A stretch of 64,000 bases of DNA from Bryoerythrophyllum caledonicum (taxonomy: Eukaryota; Streptophyta; Bryopsida; Pottiales; Pottiaceae). Of this stretch, positions 57,599 through 64,000 are shown in pieces. How positions within the stretch are numbered: the stretch's first letter is position 1; each line of letters starts with the position of its first letter. The position numbers were made by a program, and so were the translations under genes. The stretch is taken from positions 4,624,168-4,688,167 of the forward strand of contig OZ020522.1 in NCBI GenBank assembly GCA_963971425.1. Reading direction: 5' to 3'. The notes under the pieces were generated by a model. The model was not told the DNA's origin and did not search any database. It worked only from the letters and a program-made list of their open reading frames with translations.

Positions 57599-58155
57599 CT
57601 GAAGTCAATAGAGCAGATATGCATGGGTTCAGTGAGGCACCAATAGCAAAAGATTGTTCAAAAAATGAAAGAGCTTTATTACCAAGAAAATTGTATTTAC
57701 AGCAAGTCAATAAGAGTCTGACAAAATGAACATTCAAGGGCATCGGTTGCAAGCCGACTTTGGTGTCCTATGAGAAAGAAATTCTCTGACGCATGGAGTT
57801 GGGGTAAGCTTCAACATATTCTTCCCACTTTGGGTCATCGGGCCATAGACGAGGATATCCTGTCAAGTCGATGTTCTGACAAACATACTCAGGAACAAAC
57901 AAGCGCAAAAGAAGTTGAGATAATTACAAGCAATGTTTATTATGAGAAAACATTCACACAAAGATATTATCACTATACAAACTCAAAAATAAAATTCCAT
58001 AGTCATGTCAAAAGTCACGAAAAGAAATGGGATCAATTTCAGCGTCGGCTGGCAGCCGACGGATTAAACTAACGTCTACTTGGAAGTGATCTTGGACGCT
58101 TCTCGCTTGGAAATGACCAAACAAACTGCTCCCACTCCGGTTGACCTGGAAGCAA

Positions 58156-58958
58156 TCAAGGGTTCCCCAAGATGGCGACTAACATAGTCTTCCAAGGGTC
58201 GACGGGCTTTGGATGAACGAAGGTCTCCTTGCGGCCGTGAGGCTCAGGAGCAACGTCACCCGCATCAGGCACGACCGTATCAACTCTGGCAGAGCACTCA
58301 TCATCCAATTCCGGATTCGCAACTTCAAGGCAAAGACGACGAGGCATATCACTCTCAAGGGGCTCGGCAAACTTCTTCACCATGATAAGGTGGTCCATAG
58401 TTGAGGTATACTCAAGAACTGTCCAATCCAACTTTTTCATCGCACTCAGAAAGGAAACTATCACCGAGAGAGTTTGCATGCTCTCTTCCGCAGTCTCAGT
58501 TGAAGTGAGAGTGTACGACATCGGATGAATATCGTTATATGGAGATTTTTTAACGTTCGAGTACGGATGAACGTCAATCAAGAGGGTGTTGGCGCTATCG
58601 GCTCCTTTTTCTATCAATTCCCCTTAACTAAGAAATCTTGTGGTAGCTGCTTAAGGTAGAATTGCTTCCCATCGACAGAATACCGAGCTACATCATAAAG
58701 TGTATTATCGAAGACATGATTGATTATGCAAAAAATGTATTTGAACTGATCTTGCAGGTCATTAAGAAGAGTCCCCACTCCAACCGAACTTTTGGAACTC
58801 CAAGTCACGATAGTAAAATTATCAACACATTACTTGGGAAATTATTGGGGGTAAGGCCGGAACTTAGTAACACGGTTATCGCCATGCCTCAGAACCAAAC
58901 TTTTCAATTCAAGTACGAGGTAGTAATTTTTGAGGGGTGTCAAACTGTCGTAGTCTAG
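58156..58958 (-). pseudogene. FCP1/NIF-like domain, copy 1, degenerate
   Basis: The 58958-58614 frame reads YYLVLELKSLVL, KFRPYPQ, two in-frame TAA stops (about 58845-58860), then TIVTWSSKSSVGVGTLL and a hydrophobic-to-basic stretch. After a frame change near 58617 it continues with SANTLLIDVHPYSNVKKSPY and NDIHPMSY to 58156. Motif I is LELKS, so both catalytic aspartates are lost. Order and spacing of the blocks match copies 2 and 3, indicating a local tandem family. Confidence 0.6.
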
Positions 58959-59098
58959 TAGTTCGTAATTCTCAAAGTTAACCGAAATTAACCTTAAGCG
59001 AGCCCACCTTACAAGATTGTTTCCAGGGATTTTTATCGTGCATCAAACTCTTTCAATCTTAACAATAATTCACACTTAATACCTCAGGATTGCTATCT

Positions 59099-59134
59099 TG
59101 TGAGCCGTGAGCGGCGAGCGGCGAGCGGTGAGCA
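59099..59134 (+). repeat. GTGAGCSGCGAGC short tandem repeat, left copy
   Basis: Five 7-bp units of GTGAGCC / GTGAGCG / GCGAGCG type. A similar array (TTGAGCC GTGAGCC GTGAGCC) lies at about 62814-62836 on the same strand, preceded in both cases by a GCTAT(C/T)TTG-like sequence. Confidence 0.6.
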
Positions 59135-59473
59135 CTGAATTTTATTGTTTTTTTTTCCACAATTTTTTTACAAAATTTGAAAGCAACGCCTATGGCCGTA
59201 GGTTATATTTAGTCTATCTTGACATATGTAAAAAATCATGTAAAACTCTACAATATTTGGACATATTGAAGTATGAATTGTTGACAACTTGATGGTCCTA
59301 GAGCAACAATTTTTCTTCAAAATGAAAGGGGCACTTATGGGTTTGGTATTTAGGTTAGGATAACAAAACAGGTTTGAATTACTCATTGGTCGTATTTGTA
59401 TTTATTTCATTGAGAATAAAACTCTCCCAATAATTGAAAAATTAAAAGGATTAATGGAAGGCCATACCCTTAC

Positions 59474-59583
59474 AATACATAGATGATACCCATATAATAC
59501 CAAGGCGATATCCATATAATACCTAGGTGATATCCATACAATACCTAGGTGATATCCATGTCATATCTAGGTGATATCTGTGG
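59474..59583 (+). repeat. 22-bp tandem repeat, five units, locus 3
   Basis: Five consecutive units of AATACCTAGGTGATATCCAT plus two bases, the inverted form of the arrays at 42157 and 43660. Confidence 0.85.
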
Positions 59584-59944
59584 TGTGGGAACCACCTGTA
59601 ATTGAGAATTTGACATACTTCAATAAAAAGTGGTTGATACCAACGATTGCGTATGGTACGAAGCACGGAAACACGTTCATGTTGTTTAGCGTACTATAAA
59701 AGACGTGGTAAATTCTCTACATTACTACAATTTCTTATGAATTTTATAAAGTACTCAGTTTTGTCTACATGTAATACACAACAATACCTTGGTTTATGGA
59801 TGGATTGAATAATGGAATAGAGTTGTTTGATAATGTGTTAAATCATTCCATGTGTTTCAATTAATATAAGATGGGACATCGACAATTTCAAAGATAATAT
59901 AAAACAAAAGTAGGCCCCATATAAAATTAAAAAACAATCCAAAT

Positions 59945-60243
59945 AGAGGAATCACAAATCCTCCGCTGAAAAGTCATCAAAGTCATCCTCGTCCAAACAA
60001 GGGGCACTGCTTTCCGACCCACTACCATCAGCCTCATCGTCAACGAATTGCCTTGCGATGGACCTATGACGGGGTGCTCGAGGAACACCTGGAGGGGATG
60101 ATTGTGCTGCCATCGCATTTGCAACACCACCATCCCAAGGAGCCAAATCATATGTCCGTGGCGGACTATTAACCAGCTTTGACAACCTTAACAACATCCC
60201 CTCCCGCGTTGTTGATGGTGAAGCCATCAACGACCTCGACCAA
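59945..60243 (-). CDS. Possible terminal exon of the methyltransferase-like gene (acidic tail)
   Basis: After an acceptor (TTTTTGCAG at 60244) the minus strand codes for SPSTTREGMLLRLSKLV and ends with an acidic tail (VDDEADGSGSESSAPCLDED, then DDFDDFSAEDL and stop). It follows directly on the exon ending at 60361, but the phase does not fit that exon's donor (two bases needed, one available). Either another donor is used, there is a frameshift, or it is a separate relic. Confidence 0.4.
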
Positions 60244-60360
60244 CTGCAAAAATCAAAGCAATTGTGTTGTTAAAGTCAGAAATAAAATTACAAACTCTCT
60301 AAATCACATGGATGCAAAATTCACCAAAGAAGTAGAGAACTTACTTACAAGTTCTCTTAC

Positions 60361-62805
60361 GAGCCGTCTTCACCTCTGGCTCATCGTCATCGAGCTCCAA
60401 GGGGCGCTTACGAGACTCCTCCTCCACCGCTGGTGCCATTGCTGACTCCACCTCCACCGATCTCGGAATCAAGGGTTGGAGGACCCCCTTAACCAAATCC
60501 AGGTCAGACTCCAATGCCAAGATGTGGCGCTTTAGAGCCTTGCAAGCCTTGATTGATGCCCCTGTACAAGATAAACAAAATAATTAGTACTAGAGTTGTA
60601 ATACAAAGAAGGATAATATAATTTGACGTAGTAAGAATACTTACCAGTAGATGCTGTCAAATCAAAAACTACGTCGTCCTCCTGGGTGCAAAGGTCAATC
60701 AAAGCCTCCATGAGGTTCGTAGACTTCTCCCGCGCTCCCCGCCATGGCTCCATGGTGGTCCCTCTCATCGTCAGCGTGTCCTGTGTAATAAGATTGGTCA
60801 AGTGACCATCCGAGGACAGCTGAATCCCTTCGCGAATCAGCTCCACCCTATGATAGAAAGAAAAAGGGGCTGCTGACTCAGACTTCCTCACAAAGCACTT
60901 CACCATGAAGCACTTGTGAGTGCGCCCGGGTTGCCCATCGCGCGAGAGTGGCAAGCCATTAATGGCAAACCACTTTGTCTCCTCGACGAACTCTGCCCAG
61001 TCTGCCCAACCAAGAAGTTCATTGGAAATGAACTTCGAGTCTGGATAAAACACGATGAGTGGCGCTCTGTCACGAAGCAGCTCTCCAGCCATCTCAAAAC
61101 AACGGTGAATGAAAGGAGATTCCATCTTGCCACTCTCGTTCAGCTGAGTTGGATGCTCGTTCCAACTGGGCACTTTAGTGCCACAATGAATCCCTGGGAC
61201 CGGCAACCCCTTCGGCACGTCTATGATCACCATGTCCACCAAACCAAGATCACAAGGATCTCCACGCAAGGTTCGGAGCCTAGAGCCAGCATGCGCCTTC
61301 GCAAATTGGCGCAACTCGGTCCAAACTGGGGGGTAGTCAGCATCTTCGGAGATATCGTCAAAGAGAGGCATGATGGAGAGGGCACTCTCACACATCACCA
61401 ACACTCCAACAGAAGAATCAATCTGCTCGATCACTGGGATTGTGTACACAGTCTGCGAAGGCTTCGTAATGAATGCTGAGGGCCGGCTGCTGGCTGATGG
61501 CGAAATTCCGTGCAACGGTGCAACCGCAGCAGGAATGGCAATCGATGCACCCACCCCAAATTGAGCAATGAGCTTCTCGGGTCCCTCCCTCAACACCAAC
61601 GCGGCCAACTCTTTGTTCCTCTCCTTGACTTCCTTCTTCAGTGTCTTGGCAGTCTCCTTCTCCACCCTGAGGGCTTCTTTCTCTTCCGCCTTAGCTGCCA
61701 CCTTCGCTGCCTTTGTAGCTGCTGCCTCTCTCTCTTTTGCAGTCAACTCTACATCCACTTGCGCAGCCATTGAGGGGACCGATGGAGGAAGCATCCCGTC
61801 ATCACCACCTGAGACGGGTAAGGAGTCACAGCGAGACCTTAGCTGCATCTCCTCGCCCGGGGTAGGATCAGAATCCTTCAGCTCCAAGAACCAAGGGCAC
61901 TGCTCCAAGTGGTGACGAGAGAAGCGTCGCAACTGCACCTCCGTGAAGATGCACTGGACATCAGTGGGATCCGTCCACATATTCAAGCGAATCGGAAGCT
62001 GTTCAGGCTGCATGGCTCCCTTGGCAACAAGCTCTCTCCAAAAGTAGCGAAGCACTGCCCTCTTCATCGATCTCTCACACTCGGGCTGCGTTAGAAACTC
62101 CTCGGTCTTCGTGAACCCAATCTTCTTCCCCACATGGGCAGAAAACGCTTTGTCCCACAGCCTGATGCACCACGATTCGATCCATGCTCCAATCCCTTTC
62201 ACGGGATTGGGAAGCCCTTCCGTCTGGATGACAAGATTGTCCTCCTGGACAATCTCCGCAAATTTCTTCTCACATTCGTCTTCCAGCTGAAACCAACCAA
62301 ACAACAAGTTAGACATAGAAAATATTAGCAATGAAAATCTACATTAACTAAAATGCCATGATATGGAAAACTTACCCCAGCCCAGAAGGCAGCTCTATCG
62401 ATCCACCCTCGAAGACTTGTGTCTGAAGCTGGAGATTTTGGGAAGTGATACTCCTCCCTGCTCAACTTGCTCATGTTCCACCACTTACACCAGCGTGCCT
62501 TGAACTTTGATGGCACCTTCGCGGTACAAAAGAGTTGTAACTTCTCCGATGTCATCTCCGGCTTGAACTGGTAAATGTCAAAATGACGCAACACCTAAAC
62601 AAAAGACCCACAAAATTTGTGTCAATTTGGTATACATTCAAACTAATTTGGAAATAAAAAATATGAGAAACAATGAATAGGACTGTGGACAGTAAGAAAA
62701 CTTAAAAGATCAAACCTCTTTGAAGAAGTCTTCGCCATTAACCGGATTGGCAACTGCCAATAGTCGATTGAAACTGGTTTGACACGAGACGGGGAAAGCT
62801 ATTTT
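60361..62805 (-). CDS. Beta-class DNA methyltransferase-like protein (spliced, open)
   Basis: Inferred exons on the minus strand: about 62805-62716, 62594-62376, 62286-60645, 60561-60361. Donors and acceptors are canonical and phases agree, with no stop across about 720 codons. The N-terminal part (about 280 residues) is unassigned. Next comes a Lys/Glu/Ala coiled coil (about 61770-61590). The C-terminal half has VDMVIIDVPKGLP (about 61205-61245), resembling the DPPY region, then KSTNLMEALIDLC leading into DVVFDLTASTG, which after splicing continues ASIKACKALKRHILALESD. That layout, catalytic motif before the SAM-binding D-x-x-x-x-x-G and the terminal E, is the beta class of N4-cytosine/N6-adenine DNA methyltransferases. 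The strict S/DPPY is not conserved, so catalysis is uncertain. The 5' end is not defined. Confidence 0.6.
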
Positions 62806-62810
62806 GCGTG

Positions 62811-62846
62811 CCTTGAGCCGTGAGCCGTGAGCCTTTGGACGTGAGC
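62811..62846 (+). repeat. GTGAGCC short tandem repeat, right copy
   Basis: TTGAGCC GTGAGCC GTGAGCC, then TTTGGAC GTGAGCC. It lies just beyond the 5'-most recognisable exon of the methyltransferase-like gene, with a counterpart at 59099-59134 beyond its other end. Confidence 0.55.
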
Positions 62847-62849
62847 CCA

Positions 62850-63620
62850 AAGCCAAAAAGTTGGAGAAAAAAAGTAAAAGATAGTAATTTTTTATGAAGA
62901 TATTTATAATTTTAGTATAAAACTTGGACCTATTACCGTGGATTAAATAACAAAAGTTTCAGTGCTTACAGTTATTTTAATAAAAATTTACGATGGAACA
63001 CTCCATATATTTTCATATAAAGAACTAAAGGTTTTAGGTTTATGGAACCTTAGGGAGAAGGAGAGGTCCGGATGTGGATGATTACGGTGAGGGAGAGGTA
63101 TGGAAAGAGACAATTAAGGAGATGCCCTTGTCTAGTTTAGGGACAATTTTGGAGAGAAATATTCTATGGTCTCGGAGAATTATTGAGAGTTCTAGACAAG
63201 GATAATAAGACAATCAGAAAGTTTAGGATGGAGAGGATTGAGGATAAGGGAAATTACGATAGGGAGACTTCATGGACACGGATAAGCAGGTAGGAGGACT
63301 GCTGGAGAGACAGACTTTGAGATTGATAGAGAGATGGAGAGTTTGGAATAGGGATAAATAGGGAGAAGAAGAATTTAGAATAGGAAGTAGGTATGGGTGG
63401 AATTTAGGGTTGAGGATTTAGGGCGTAGATGGACAAAAGAAAGTGATATAGACGAGGGCATTGGGTTTAATGTAGCGGGGAAGTATTTTCCATCATCAAA
63501 TGGTGCATGCAGGGTTTAGAGTAGTGAGGTATGTTATTTAAAACTCAAAAAACTGTGGCCCTTGTAGTCTCACAGCATTCTCATAAGTAGTAGTACAATA
63601 CAAAGTTCTGATACACTTGA
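62850..63620. other. Purine-rich spacer
   Basis: Plus-strand GGAGA/GATAGGGA-rich sequence with no gene; AT-rich at the start. Confidence 0.5.
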
Positions 63621-63625
63621 GATTA

Positions 63626-63964
63626 CTAAGGACCATAATGTTTAAGAAGTAGAACTTGGAGAATCCGCATAATCTCGTACCAACTAAAACTAGGACTGTG
63701 GATGAAGACATCTACCTCCGGATCTAGTCCACAAACAATGTTGAGGATGTAGTATAAGTGCTTACAGTATGCCCATGCCCCACGTTTGCCAAGTGACTTC
63801 TTCAACATCTCTGTAAACGCTGAACAATCGCAACTTGGAAACTGTCCAATGGTAACCAAATACCTTGATACTTGTGAAATGGATTTGGACTCGAACGTGA
63901 CAATGCAACCCAATGCGTTAGGAGGAACCATACGAATCCTACAAATCTTACCAACAATAGACAA
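63626..63964 (-). pseudogene. SWIM zinc-finger coding fragment
   Basis: The frame contains SRYLVTIGQFPSCDCSAF, then WAYCKHLYYIL: a CxC...CxH pattern typical of SWIM fingers, here with about 22 residues between the pairs. SWIM fingers occur in plant Mutator/FAR1-type transposases and related domesticated proteins. The part after it (EVDVFIHSPSFSWYEIMRIL) looks coding up to the stop. The frame is open to near the window end, so the N-terminal part may lie beyond it. It could be the end of another transposon gene or an exon of a larger one. Confidence 0.55.
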
Positions 63965-64000
63965 TGCAGAAGCGCAACTGTTGAGCTGCTTAGTAGTAGG

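Larger units (their letters stand above)
55194..58061. repeat. Dispersed 17-bp palindrome family (GTCGGCTGGCAGCCGAC)
   Basis: Perfect copies: 56170-56186 (central base C) and 58045-58061. Close variants: 55194-55210, 57192-57208, 57742-57758. More degenerate: 55244-55260, 55414-55430. All lie among or between the three FCP1-like copies; I saw none elsewhere in the window. The two 8-bp arms are exact complements around one base. One copy (57192-57208) lies inside the open frame of FCP1-like copy 2. Confidence 0.75.
58960..59950. other. Spacer with short tandem repeats
   Basis: AT-rich, no gene. It contains the GAGC-type repeat at 59099-59134 and the 22-bp array at 59474-59583, listed separately. 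Confidence 0.5.

Noticed and set aside
55194..58061. Interpreting the palindromes as a functional cold/drought (CRT/DRE) promoter
   Set aside because: The core match is only six bases per arm and the copies lie within and between pseudogenes; no promoter context.
59474..59583. CRISPR array
   Set aside because: Contiguous 22-bp tandem repeats without spacers, in a plant genome.
60916..62328. Several plus-strand ORFs across 60.9-62.3 kb
   Set aside because: Shadows of the long minus-strand methyltransferase-like exon.

Overview
The window looks like nuclear DNA of a land plant. It holds one convincing host gene, a BLADE-ON-PETIOLE-type (NPR1-family BTB/ankyrin) gene at 46352-48678, in AT-rich sequence packed with plant-type transposons (CACTA, PIF/Harbinger, Mutator-like, Helitron, LINE). 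The GC-rich BOP exons, the four-exon gene model and several unusual low-copy families (a beta-class DNA-methylase-like protein, degenerate FCP1-like domains, a SWIM finger) make me lean towards a seed-free plant such as a lycophyte or bryophyte. The species cannot be fixed from sequence alone.

Layout. 1-1.5 kb: minus-strand pseudogene with three in-frame TAG stops. 1.5-12.8 kb: decayed, 5'-truncated LINE (copy A, plus strand), interrupted by a 3.9 kb gag-like insertion (3819-7711) and by a TTAA-flanked MITE (8051-9197). A second MITE of that family follows at 12792-13974. 14-17.2 kb: AT-rich, low-complexity sequence. 17.2-18.7 kb: non-autonomous CACTA element. 19-22.5 kb: MITE ends and coding scraps. 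23.1-33.6 kb: near-intact copy B of the same LINE family on the minus strand. It has an open ORF1, a long CAA-repeat spacer in the sense strand, and an ORF2 whose N-terminus carries a 2A (StopGo) motif, followed by APE endonuclease, reverse transcriptase, RNase H and Cys/His motifs. 33.7-39 kb: minisatellites and an 852-bp tandem duplication, the second unit split by an inverted CACTA copy. 39-46 kb: TTAA, Harbinger-type and Mutator-type MITEs. 46.3-48.7 kb: BOP gene. 49.4-51.8 kb: two head-to-tail Helitrons and two abutting Harbinger MITEs. 53.8-54.6 kb: Tc1-like DD34E transposase pseudogene. 55.6-59 kb: three degenerate FCP1/NIF-like domains in a row, interspersed with copies of a 17-bp palindrome. 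60-62.8 kb: spliced, open methyltransferase-like gene. 63.6-64 kb: SWIM zinc-finger fragment.

How the parts relate. The BOP product is expected to be a transcriptional co-regulator of development. The LINE provides ORF1 (RNA-binding-like) and ORF2 (endonuclease/RT/RNase H) for its own movement. The MITEs carry only termini and depend on transposases elsewhere. Nesting gives an order of events: LINE copy A came first, then the 3.9 kb element and the TTAA MITE landed in it; the 852-bp duplication preceded, or was later split by, a CACTA insertion. Positions were counted by eye from the numbered sequence. No alignments or database searches were run, so family assignments rest on motif recognition.
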